This document shows positions 1-7,159 of a stretch of 49,576 nucleotides of DNA, piece after piece. The notes under the pieces were generated by a model. The model was not told the origin of the DNA and searched no databases. It saw nothing but the letters and a program-made list of their open reading frames with translations. A program made the position numbers and the translations under genes. This stretch comes from Betaproteobacteria bacterium (GTDB lineage: Bacteria > Pseudomonadota > Gammaproteobacteria > Burkholderiales > SG8-39), in contig JAOUIL010000016.1 of NCBI GenBank assembly GCA_029883975.1, positions 1 to 49,576 on the forward strand, in the 5' to 3' direction. Position 1 is the first letter of the stretch; each line of letters starts with the position of its first letter.

Positions 1-84
1 GACATGAAGGGCAAGGCCTCGACCATGGAGGTCGGCGCGGCGGTGGCCGAGGCGGTGCGCAGCGCTTCGCGGAAGGCGGCCTGA
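1..84 (+). CDS. C-terminal end of a probable isopropylmalate/isocitrate/tartrate dehydrogenase-family protein (partial)
   Basis: Only the last 27 codons are present, ending in TGA at 82-84. The tail contains DMKGKASTMEVGAAV, which aligns without gaps to the C-terminus of the tartrate dehydrogenase at 1325-2374 (DLGGVHDTRAVTSAV), sharing D, G, T, V, A and V at the same spacing. The D-x-G-G-x-x-x-T pattern is typical of the C-terminal end of NAD-dependent beta-decarboxylating dehydrogenases. The family call is therefore inference from about 15 residues, and substrate cannot be said. Its stop directly abuts the stop of the convergent PQQ dehydrogenase. Confidence 0.45.
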   Translation, partial: DMKGKASTMEVGAAVAEAVRSASRKAA

Positions 85-1311
85 TCAGGAGAATCCGATC
101 AGGCGGTAGAGCTGACCGCCGTAGTGCACGACATAGAGCTCGCCGTCCATGCCTTCGCCAAATGAGGAGATGTTGAGGCCCGTCTGCGAGCCGCCCGTGA
201 TCCGCAAGGTCGGCTGCGCGTCGGCAGCGATGTACCACAGCCTTCCGGTGATGAAGTCCCCGAACACGTATTTCCCGGGCAACCCCAGAATGGACGAGCC
301 GCGATAGACGTAGCCGCCGGTCACCGATCGTCCCTGGTTGCGATCGTATTCGGCGACGGGCGGTAGCAGATTCGGCTCGGAGCCGCAGGGAAGCATCGTC
401 GGCCGTGTTCCCTCGAAGCACCGCCAGCCGTAGTTGCCGCCGCGCACAACGCGGTCGATTTCCTCCAACGCACCCTGCCCCACGTCGCCCACCCAAAGCT
501 CGCCCGTTTGACGATCGAAACTCCAGCGCCAAGGGTTGCGGAATCCCGAAGCGTAGATCTCCGGACAATTGCTGCTCCCGGTTCCGCCTACCCCACATTG
601 TGGGTTTCCCTCGAAGGGATTCCCGTTCGGGCCACTCGGAATCGCGTAACCGAGCGCCGGGCTCACGTCGATGCGCAATATCTTCCCCAGTAACGTTGTC
701 ATGCGTTGACCATTGCCGATCAGGCCGCCGTACGGATCATTGGCACCGCCCCCGTCGCCCATGCCGATGTACAGGAGCCCGTCCGGGCCGAAGGCCAAGT
801 GACCGCCGTTATGGTTCGTATCCGGCTGGTCGATGACCAGAAGTACCCGCTCGGCCGCGGGATCCAGTGTCGCTCCACCATCCGAAGAAGTGAATTCCGA
901 GACTCGCGACACGCGGCCCCTCACGGAATCGATGTGCGTGTAGGACAAATACACCAGCAGCGTCACCGGAAAGTTCGGATGAAACGCCATCCCCAGCAGC
1001 CCCATCTCGCCACCGGACTCCACCCGATCGTCGATGTCGATGAATACTCCGACGTCCGCCATCGTCGCGCCCGGAGCGTTGTCGAACACGCGCACGGTGC
1101 CCGTCTGCTCGACCACGAACCAGCGCGCGCCGTCTTTCGGCGCCTGAAGCATCGCCACCGGCGAGGTGAAATTCAGCAGAGGGAAGACGCGCTCGACCCC
1201 GAGCACGGGCTCGACGGAGACGGTCCCGCCGTCGTCGCCGCTTCCGCACGCGCCGAGCAAGAAGGCGAGCGCCAGCAGCGCTCCACGGTAAGATGCGCGC
1301 AATAAACTCAT
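85..1311 (-). CDS. PQQ-dependent sugar (aldose/sorbosone-type) dehydrogenase lipoprotein
   Basis: 408 residues. The N-terminus is a lipoprotein signal with lipobox LLGAC near residues 18-22, followed by a Gly/Asp/Ser-rich linker, so the enzyme should be anchored in the periplasm. The rest is a six-bladed beta-propeller of the glucose/sorbosone dehydrogenase family. Typical landmarks are GLLGMAFHPNF, HNGGHLAFGPDGLLYIGMGD, GKILRIDV, YASGFRNPWRWSFD, WVGDVGQ and NYGWRCFEG. Family members oxidise aldose sugars with PQQ and pass electrons to the respiratory chain; the actual substrate is not readable. A clear Shine-Dalgarno GGAGGT lies upstream of the ATG. The gene is divergent from ttuC with only 13 bp between start codons and converges on the partial gene at 1-84. 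Confidence 0.85.
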   Translation of the reverse strand: MSLLRASYRGALLALAFLLGACGSGDDGGTVSVEPVLGVERVFPLLNFTSPVAMLQAPKDGARWFVVEQTGTVRVFDNAPGATMADVGVFIDIDDRVESGGEMGLLGMAFHPNFPVTLLVYLSYTHIDSVRGRVSRVSEFTSSDGGATLDPAAERVLLVIDQPDTNHNGGHLAFGPDGLLYIGMGDGGGANDPYGGLIGNGQRMTTLLGKILRIDVSPALGYAIPSGPNGNPFEGNPQCGVGGTGSSNCPEIYASGFRNPWRWSFDRQTGELWVGDVGQGALEEIDRVVRGGNYGWRCFEGTRPTMLPCGSEPNLLPPVAEYDRNQGRSVTGGYVYRGSSILGLPGKYVFGDFITGRLWYIAADAQPTLRITGGSQTGLNISSFGEGMDGELYVVHYGGQLYRLIGFS

Positions 1312-1324
1312 TTTCGCACCTCCG

Positions 1325-2374
1325 ATGAGATCCTACAGAATCGCAGCCATTCCCGGCGATGGAATCGGCAACGAAGTCATCCCCGCCGGTATCGAGATCC
1401 TCAACGCACTGGCCGAAAAGGATGGCTTCCAGTTCGCCTTCGAGCATTTCGACTGGAGTTCAGAGAGATACAAGCGAACCGGGGCATATATTCCGGAAGG
1501 CGGCCTCGCGAAGCTGAAGACCTTCGACGCCATCTTCTTCGGCGCCGTGGGCGCGCCGGACGTCCCCGACCACGTCTCGCTCTGGGGCCTGCGGCTGCCG
1601 ATCTGCCAGGGCTTCGACCAGTACGCGAACGTGCGCCCCTCGCGCGTGCTTCCGGGCGTGACGAGCCCCTTGGCGAATGCCAAGGACATCGACTGGGTCA
1701 TCATCCGCGAGAACTCCGAAGGCGAGTACTCGGGCTCGGGCGGTCGCGTGCACCAGGGCCTGCCCGAGGAAGTGGCCACCGAGACCTCGGTGTTCACGCG
1801 CCACGGCGTCGAGCGCATCCACCGCTTCGCCTTCGAGCTGGCGCGCAAGCGCCCGCGCAAGCTGCTGACGCTCGTGACCAAGTCCAATGCCCAGCGCCAC
1901 GGCATGGTGCTGTGGGACGAGATCTTCTACGAGGTGGCCAAAGGCTACCCCGACGTGAAGACCGACCGGATCCTGGTCGATGCGATGACCACGCGCATGG
2001 TGCTCAAGCCCGGCTCGCTCGACACGATCGTGGCCTCCAATCTGCACGCCGACATCCTCTCGGATCTCGCCGCGGCGCTGAGCGGGTCGCTGGGCATCGC
2101 GCCGACGGCCAACCTCAACCCGGAGCGCAAGTTCCCGTCCATGTTCGAGCCGATCCACGGCTCGGCCTTCGACATCACCGGCAAGGGCGTGGCCAACCCG
2201 GTCGCCACCTTCTGGACCGCCGCGATGATGCTCGAGCACCTCGGCGAGCCGAAGGCCGCGGCGCGCCTGATGCGGGCCATCGAGCGCACGACCGAAGAGC
2301 AGGTGTTCACGCCCGACCTCGGCGGCGTGCACGACACGCGCGCGGTGACGAGCGCCGTCAAGCGCGCGTTGTAG
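1325..2374 (+). CDS. ttuC: Tartrate dehydrogenase/decarboxylase or D-malate dehydrogenase
   Basis: 349 residues, full length for the family. The N-terminus IAAIPGDGIGNEV is the nucleotide/substrate-binding start of the isocitrate/isopropylmalate dehydrogenase superfamily. VPDHVSLWGLRLPICQGFDQ and the arginine-rich YANVRPSRVLPG segment are the signature of the TtuC/DmlA branch. VIIRENSEGEYSG, the VTKSNAQRHGMVLWDE loop and FEPIHGSAFDITGKG complete the active and NAD sites. The enzyme oxidises D-malate or tartrate with NAD+ and decarboxylates in the cytoplasm using a divalent metal. Which of the two acids is the true substrate cannot be decided. The stop TAG shares one base with the GTG start of the EamA transporter, suggesting coupling, possibly with export of a product or analogue. 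Confidence 0.85.
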   Translation: MRSYRIAAIPGDGIGNEVIPAGIEILNALAEKDGFQFAFEHFDWSSERYKRTGAYIPEGGLAKLKTFDAIFFGAVGAPDVPDHVSLWGLRLPICQGFDQYANVRPSRVLPGVTSPLANAKDIDWVIIRENSEGEYSGSGGRVHQGLPEEVATETSVFTRHGVERIHRFAFELARKRPRKLLTLVTKSNAQRHGMVLWDEIFYEVAKGYPDVKTDRILVDAMTTRMVLKPGSLDTIVASNLHADILSDLAAALSGSLGIAPTANLNPERKFPSMFEPIHGSAFDITGKGVANPVATFWTAAMMLEHLGEPKAAARLMRAIERTTEEQVFTPDLGGVHDTRAVTSAVKRAL

Positions 2375-3249
2375 TGCACCACGCCGACACCGCGCGCAAC
2401 CGGATCGTCGGCATCGGCCTCATCTCGCTCACCTACGTGTTCTTCACGCTGCTCGACGGTAGCGCGAAGTGGCTGGTGCAGAGCGTGCCGGTGATCGTCG
2501 TCGTGTGGCTGCGCTTCCTCACGCACACGCTGATCGCCTCGGCGCTGCTGTTTCCGCTGCGCGGCCGGGCACTCGTGCGCACCGGCCACTTGCGCTGGCA
2601 CCTCGTGCGCGGCCTCATGTTCTGCGCCATGACCGGCATCAATTTCTGGGCGCTGCAGTACCTGCAGCTCACGGTGACCGCGTCGATCTTCTTCACCGTG
2701 CCGATCCTCATCGCGCTGGTGAGCGCGCCGCTGCTCGGCGAGAAGCTGGACGCCAGGCGCTGGGCGGCAATTCTCATCGGCTTCGCCGGCGTGCTGGTCA
2801 TCGTGCGCCCCGGGTCGGAGTCCTTCCATCCGGCGATGCTGCTGTCGCTCGCCAACGCGGTGCTGTACGCGGCCTTCAACTTGATGACGCGCAAGCTCGC
2901 CGCCTACGATTCGCCCGAGACCATCCAGTTCCTGCCCGCCGTGGTGGCGAGCGTGGTGCTCGCGCCGTTCGCGCTCGCCGCGTGGGAGTCGCCGCAGGGC
3001 TGGCGCGAATGGACGCTCCTTTGCCTGATGGGCGTGTTCGGCGGCACGGGGCATTACCTGCTCGCGATGGCGCACCGCTACGCGCCCGCCAGCACGCTCG
3101 CGCCGTTCCTCTACCAGCAGATCCTGTACATGGCGCTGTTCGGCTACCTGGTGTTCGGCAGCGTGCCGGACAAGGCGGTGTGGATCGGCGCCGCCATCGT
3201 CATCGCCAGCGGCCTGTACCTGTTCGCGCGCGAGCGCCGCGGCCGATAG
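2374..3249 (+). CDS. EamA/DMT-family inner-membrane transporter
   Basis: 291 residues from GTG 2374, chosen because it overlaps the ttuC stop by one base (TAGTG) and places the first hydrophobic helix (VGIGLISLTYVFFTLL) near the N-terminus. About ten predicted membrane segments are arranged as two EamA repeats, the usual RhaT/YdcZ-type drug/metabolite exporter layout. Recognisable family stretches include LLGEKLDARRWAAILIGFAGV at the end of repeat one and GGTGHYLLAMAHRYAPAS in repeat two. Substrate cannot be predicted from sequence; the tight coupling to ttuC makes an organic acid or related metabolite an inference only. A longer open frame upstream of 2374 is out-of-frame ttuC coding sequence and was not used. 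Confidence 0.8.
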   Translation: MHHADTARNRIVGIGLISLTYVFFTLLDGSAKWLVQSVPVIVVVWLRFLTHTLIASALLFPLRGRALVRTGHLRWHLVRGLMFCAMTGINFWALQYLQLTVTASIFFTVPILIALVSAPLLGEKLDARRWAAILIGFAGVLVIVRPGSESFHPAMLLSLANAVLYAAFNLMTRKLAAYDSPETIQFLPAVVASVVLAPFALAAWESPQGWREWTLLCLMGVFGGTGHYLLAMAHRYAPASTLAPFLYQQILYMALFGYLVFGSVPDKAVWIGAAIVIASGLYLFARERRGR

Positions 3250-3274
3250 GCTAGACTCCCCGCGGGGAGGGAGC

Positions 3275-4681
3275 ATGGCGGACAGCGTTTCGATTCCTCT
3301 GTGGCTGGCCCTCGCGGGCGCGCTGCTCGCGGCCTGGGCCTTCTACGAGCACCTGCTGATGCCGGCGCTGCGCTGGCTGGTCATGCACCCGGCCAACCAG
3401 GTCATCGACGAGGTCGGCCAGCGGCTGCGCATCGGCATCCGCCCGTTCCAGCGCACGCGCCGCCAGGCGCTGATCCACCGGCTGGTGACCGACCCCAAGG
3501 TGCAGCGCGCCGCCGAGGAATACGCGCGCGAGCACGGCGTGCCGCTCGCGGCCGCCATGCACCGCGTGGAGCGCTACGCGCGCGAAACCGTCCCGGCGTT
3601 CAACGCCTACCTGTACTTCCGCATCGGCTACTGGCTCGGCAAGCACCTGGCGCAGGCGCTGTACCGCGTGCGCCTCGGCTACGTGGACGTGGAGCACCTG
3701 CAGCGCATCGAGCCGGACTCCACCGTGGTGTTCGTCATGAACCACCGCTCGAACATGGACTACGTGCTCGCCGGCTACCTGGCGGCCGACCAGACGGCGC
3801 TCTCCTACGCGGTGGGCGAATGGGCGCGCATCTGGCCGCTGTCCGCCCTGATCCGCTGGATGGGCGCGTACTTCGTGCGGCGCAACTCCAAGGACGAGCT
3901 GTACCGGCGCGTGCTCGAGCGCTACATCGTCATGGCCACCGAGGCCGGCGTGCCGCAGGCGGTGTTCCCGGAAGGCGGGCTGACGCGCGACGGGCGGCTG
4001 CGCGAACCCAGGCTCGGCGCCATCGACTACATGATGCGCGGCTTTCGCGCCGAGGGCGAGCGCGATCTCGTCTTCGTGCCGCTCGGCATCAACTACGACC
4101 GCGTGCTCGAGGACCGCACGCTGCTGCGCGCGCTCGATGCCGACGCGCCGCGCCGCGGCGGCCTGGCGGCGCTCGGCACGACGCTGCGCTTTCTCGCCCG
4201 CAACCTGTGGCTCGCGCTGCGCAGCCAGTGGTACCGCTTCGGCTACGCCTGCGTGAACTTCGGCGCGCCCGTCTCGATGCGCGAGTACTGCCAGGCGCGC
4301 AACCTCGACTTCCACCGGCTGCAGGGCGAGGAGCGCCGGCGCGAGATGGCGGCGCTCGGCGCCCACCTGATGGCGTGCGTCGGCCGCATCGTGCCGGTGC
4401 TGCCCGTGCCGCTCATCGCCACCGTGCTCGTGCAGCGCGCCGAGCAGGCCATCTCGCCGTTCGACCTGAAGACCGAGGTGGCGCGCCTGCTCGACGCGCT
4501 GCACGCGCGCGGCGCGCACATCTACGTCCCGCGCCAGGACTTCGATTACGCGATCAACGTCGGGCTGCGCATGCTGCGCCTGAGGAAGCTGGTGGGCGAG
4601 CGCGAGGGGTTGTACTACGCGCAGGCTGGGGAGTTGCCGCTGCTGAGGTACTACGCGAATTCGATCGCGCACTTGCTCTAG
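3275..4681 (+). CDS. Glycerol-3-phosphate acyltransferase-like protein (PlsB/PlsC superfamily)
   Basis: 468 residues. An N-terminal hydrophobic helix (about residues 7-25) probably anchors it in the inner membrane. Acyltransferase block I is MNHRSNMDYVL (H-x4-D catalytic pair), followed by the YFVRRNSKDELYRRVLERY block and the FPEGGLTRDGRLREPRLG block, and PLGINYDRVLED, all typical of the PlsB branch. The C-terminal third (to LPLLRYYANSI) also resembles PlsB, but the protein is much shorter than E. coli PlsB (about 800 residues). It probably acylates glycerol-3-phosphate or a related acceptor in phospholipid synthesis. The ATG has the purine-rich ribosome site GGGAGGGAG. A hairpin element lies 54 bp after the stop. 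Confidence 0.75.
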   Translation: MADSVSIPLWLALAGALLAAWAFYEHLLMPALRWLVMHPANQVIDEVGQRLRIGIRPFQRTRRQALIHRLVTDPKVQRAAEEYAREHGVPLAAAMHRVERYARETVPAFNAYLYFRIGYWLGKHLAQALYRVRLGYVDVEHLQRIEPDSTVVFVMNHRSNMDYVLAGYLAADQTALSYAVGEWARIWPLSALIRWMGAYFVRRNSKDELYRRVLERYIVMATEAGVPQAVFPEGGLTRDGRLREPRLGAIDYMMRGFRAEGERDLVFVPLGINYDRVLEDRTLLRALDADAPRRGGLAALGTTLRFLARNLWLALRSQWYRFGYACVNFGAPVSMREYCQARNLDFHRLQGEERRREMAALGAHLMACVGRIVPVLPVPLIATVLVQRAEQAISPFDLKTEVARLLDALHARGAHIYVPRQDFDYAINVGLRMLRLRKLVGEREGLYYAQAGELPLLRYYANSIAHLL

Positions 4682-4734
4682 CGACGAAGGCTCTAGCGAC
4701 GAAGCCGCCTCGGCGCGAATTTGATCTTCCATGG

Positions 4735-4781
4735 TCTCGTGTTTCTTGGCGGGAAGATTCACCCCGCCAAAAAACACGAGA
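4735..4781. repeat. Palindromic hairpin element, copy 1, with loop AAGATTCAC
   Basis: Two 19-nt arms (4735-4753 and 4763-4781) pair with a single C-A mismatch around a 9-nt loop AAGATTCAC (4754-4762). The inner stem is GGCGGG/CCCGCC, and the outer stem contains a T-rich 5' arm paired to an A-run in the 3' arm. A second copy at 49336-49384 has exactly the same loop and the same outer TCTCG/CGAGA base but a different middle stem that still pairs. Because the T-run precedes the hairpin and an A-run follows it, this is not a standard rho-independent terminator on either strand. It lies in the convergent gap between the acyltransferase and a small secreted protein. Confidence 0.75.
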
Positions 4782-4834
4782 TCGCATCGAAAAGCCAAAC
4801 CCGCGACGCGCCCCGCCGGAACGCCAGCGCCTTG

Positions 4835-5095
4835 CTACCGCCCCCGACGCCCGCGCATCTCCCGGTTGGCATCCATCAGGTCCTGCCGCAGCTTGTCGCG
4901 CTCCTCGCGCGTGAAGCGGTGCTCGCGCTGCGGCTGGTGCCGCTCTGCGCGCTCGCGCGAGAGCGACTCGCGCTGGTTGCGCTCGCGCGGCTGCATCTCC
5001 TGGCGCTGCAAGCCCTGGCGCTCCCGCTCCTGGGCGAGCGCCGTCCCCTGCGGCAGCAGGAGCGCGGCAAGCAGAAGGAACGCAATGCGCCTCAT
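4835..5095 (-). CDS. Small Arg/Glu-rich secreted protein of unknown function
   Basis: 86 residues from the ATG at 5095. The start is chosen because it begins a clean signal peptide (MRRIAFLLLAALLLPQG then ALAQ) likely cut after ALA-Q. The mature part is almost entirely Arg, Glu and Gln and should be helical or disordered; the tail (FTREERDKLRQDLMDANREM) looks like the short R-rich periplasmic proteins found beside OmpR-type regulators in betaproteobacteria. The gene diverges from the ompR homologue with 55 bp between starts, and a GTAAC direct repeat in that gap could serve both genes. It may be a target or accessory of the two-component system, which is inference. An upstream in-frame extension to 5173 would overlap ompR and lacks a signal. 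Confidence 0.55.
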   Translation of the reverse strand: MRRIAFLLLAALLLPQGTALAQERERQGLQRQEMQPRERNQRESLSRERAERHQPQREHRFTREERDKLRQDLMDANREMRGRRGR

Positions 5096-5132
5096 GGCAC
5101 GCGCATGATAAGGCTCCCGGCGGGCGCTTTCT

Positions 5133-5147
5133 GTAACATTGCGTAAC
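5133..5147 (+). promoter_or_regulatory. Possible response-regulator binding site (GTAAC direct repeat, 10-bp period)
   Basis: GTAAC occurs at 5133-5137 and again at 5143-5147, exactly one helical turn apart, in GTAACATTGCGTAAC. OmpR-family regulators bind as head-to-tail dimers to half-sites about 10 bp apart, and E. coli OmpR half-sites contain similar AAC/AACA cores. The repeat ends three bases before the ompR start codon, inside the gap shared with the small secreted protein. Repression or autoregulation is a hypothesis; no clear -10/-35 pair was found with it. Confidence 0.3.
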
Positions 5148-5150
5148 GCC

Positions 5151-5873
5151 ATGGCCGAGCTGAAGACCCGCATCCTGGTGGTCGACGACGACCAACGCCT
5201 GCGCGACCTGCTGACGCGCTACCTCGGCGAGCAGAAGTTCGAGGTGCGCGCGGTGGCCGACGCGCCTGCCATGGACAAGCTGCTGTCGCGCGAGCGCTTC
5301 GACCTCATCGTGCTCGACCTCATGCTGCCGGGCGAGGACGGCCTCGCCATCTGCCGGCGACTGCGCGCGGCGGGTGGCGCGCCGGCCATCATCATGCTGA
5401 CCGCCAGGGGCGACGAGGTGGACCGCATCGTCGGCCTGGAGATGGGCGCCGACGATTACCTGCCCAAGCCGTTCAACCCGCGCGAGCTGGTGGCGCGCAT
5501 CGGCGCCGTGCTGCGCCGCAGGCCGCGCGGCGGCCCGCCCGGCGCGCCGGGCGCGGAGGACGGCACGTTCCGCTTCGGCGCGTTCGAGTTCTCGCCCGCG
5601 ACGCGCGAGCTCAAGCGCGACGGCCAGCCCGTGCCGCTGACCACGGGCGAATACTCGGTGCTCAAGGTGCTGGTGGAGCGCCCGCGCCAGCCGCTGTCGC
5701 GCGACCAGCTGATGGAGCTGGCGCGCGGGCGCGAGTACGAGGTGTTCGACCGCGCCATCGACGTGCAGATCTCGCGCCTCAGGAAGCTCGTAGAGGACGA
5801 CCCCGCGCACCCGCGCTACATCCAGACCGTGTGGGGCCACGGCTATGTGTTCGTCCCCGACGGCCGCAAGTAG
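5151..5873 (+). CDS. ompR: OmpR-type response regulator
   Basis: 240 residues. The N-terminal receiver domain has the acidic pocket (LVVDDD, residues 9-14), the phospho-acceptor D56 in LIVLDLMLPG, the conserved Thr in IIMLTAR and the Lys in DDYLPKPFNPREL. The C-terminal winged helix (about 140-236) carries the PLTTGEYSVLKVLVERP and DVQISRLRKLVEDDP motifs and ends with IQTVWGHGYVFVPDG, all OmpR/PhoB type. ATG 5151 was chosen over an upstream TTG at 5139. The kinase gene begins 2 bp after the stop, so the pair is a classic operon, and the kinase is EnvZ-like, which supports the OmpR name. In this clade the pair usually responds to osmotic or envelope conditions; targets here are unknown. Confidence 0.85.
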   Translation: MAELKTRILVVDDDQRLRDLLTRYLGEQKFEVRAVADAPAMDKLLSRERFDLIVLDLMLPGEDGLAICRRLRAAGGAPAIIMLTARGDEVDRIVGLEMGADDYLPKPFNPRELVARIGAVLRRRPRGGPPGAPGAEDGTFRFGAFEFSPATRELKRDGQPVPLTTGEYSVLKVLVERPRQPLSRDQLMELARGREYEVFDRAIDVQISRLRKLVEDDPAHPRYIQTVWGHGYVFVPDGRK

Positions 5874-5875
5874 GG

Positions 5876-7159
5876 ATGACGCTCTTCTGGCGGTCGTTCC
5901 TGCTGATCGCCGCGCTGCTGGTCGTCTCGGTGCTGGCGTCCTTCCAGATCCTGCGCCTCGCCGAGCGCGAGCCGCGCGCGCGCGAGCTGGCGCAGCAGGC
6001 GGTGAGCGTGGTCAACCTGACGCGCGCCGCGCTGATCAACGCCGACCCTTACCGGCGCCGCGAGCTGCTCATCGACCTGAACGAGCGCGAGGGCATCCGC
6101 GTCTACCCCGTGACCAACGAGGACCGCCTCGTGCCGCTGCGCCCGGACGGGCGCCTCGAGCGCGTCGCCGGCCACGTGCGCGCGCAGCTGGGCGACGCCA
6201 CGCGCTTCGCCGTCGCGCGCGACGGCATGCGCGGCTTCTGGGTGAGCTTCCTCATCGACGAGGACGAGTTCTGGGTCATGCTGCCACGCGAGCGCTTCGA
6301 GCCCGAGCTGGGACTGGGCTGGCTCGGCTGGGGCGCCCTGCTGCTCGCGCTCGCGCTGCTCGGCGCCTCGCTGATCGCCGCCTCGTTGTCGCGCCCGTTG
6401 CGCGCGCTCGCCGGCGCGGCGCTGCGCGTGGGCAGCGGCCAGACGCCGGCGCCGCTCGACGAAAGCGGCCCGCGCGAGCTCGTCACGGTGTCCGCGGCCT
6501 TCAACCGCATGGCGCGCGACCTCGAGGCGCTGGAGCGCGAGCGCGCGATGGTGCTCGCGGGCATCTCGCACGACGTGCGCACCCCGCTTTCGCGCCTGCG
6601 CCTGGCGCTGGAGATGAGCGGCGCGGACCCCGCCGCGGCGCAGGGTATGCACGCCGACATCGAGGAAATGGACCAGGTGGTCGGCCAGTTCCTCGAGTTC
6701 GCGCGCGGCGAGAGCGAAGCGCGCTCGGCGCAGGCGCTCGGCCCCCTGCTCGCGGAGATCGGCGAGCACTACGCGAAGCTCGGCAAGAACGTGGTCGTGA
6801 CGCCGGCCCAGGTGCCGCCCTTTCCGATCGCGCGCCTGGCCCTGCGGCGCGCGATCGGCAACCTGATCGACAACGCGCTGCGCTACGCCGGCGAGCCGGT
6901 GGAGGTGCAGGCGCGGCGCGACGGCGCGCAGATCGTGGTCGAAGTGCTCGACCGCGGCCCCGGCATCCCCGAGAACGAGGCCGAGCGCCTGAAGCGCCCC
7001 TTTACGCGCCTGGACGAAGCGCGTGGCGGCCGCGGCGGCGCCGGGCTCGGCCTGGCGATCGTCGACCGCGTGGCGCGCGCGCACGGCGGGCGCCTGGAGC
7101 TCGCACAGCGCCCGGGGGGCGGGCTCGCCGCGCGTCTCGTGCTCGGGACGGCAGCGTGA
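5876..7159 (+). CDS. envZ: EnvZ-type sensor histidine kinase
   Basis: 427 residues. Membrane helices at about 8-26 and 149-171 flank a periplasmic sensor region of about 120 residues. A HAMP linker follows (SRPLRALAGAALRVGSG, about 172-222). The HisKA box is GISHDVRTPLSRLRL with the phospho-accepting H232, the same SHDVRTPL wording as E. coli EnvZ. The ATP-binding domain has NLIDNALRYA (N box), DRGPGIP (G1), RPFTRLDEAR (F box) and GGAGLGLAIV (G2). It should autophosphorylate and pass phosphate to the adjacent OmpR homologue. Its stop overlaps the GTG start of the EamA transporter by 4 nt. The stimulus is not deducible. Confidence 0.85.
   Translation: MTLFWRSFLLIAALLVVSVLASFQILRLAEREPRARELAQQAVSVVNLTRAALINADPYRRRELLIDLNEREGIRVYPVTNEDRLVPLRPDGRLERVAGHVRAQLGDATRFAVARDGMRGFWVSFLIDEDEFWVMLPRERFEPELGLGWLGWGALLLALALLGASLIAASLSRPLRALAGAALRVGSGQTPAPLDESGPRELVTVSAAFNRMARDLEALERERAMVLAGISHDVRTPLSRLRLALEMSGADPAAAQGMHADIEEMDQVVGQFLEFARGESEARSAQALGPLLAEIGEHYAKLGKNVVVTPAQVPPFPIARLALRRAIGNLIDNALRYAGEPVEVQARRDGAQIVVEVLDRGPGIPENEAERLKRPFTRLDEARGGRGGAGLGLAIVDRVARAHGGRLELAQRPGGGLAARLVLGTAA

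Noticed and set aside
4735-4781. Hairpin taken as a rho-independent terminator
   Set aside because: The T-run is 5' of the loop and the A-run 3', on either strand the stem is not followed by a T-run.
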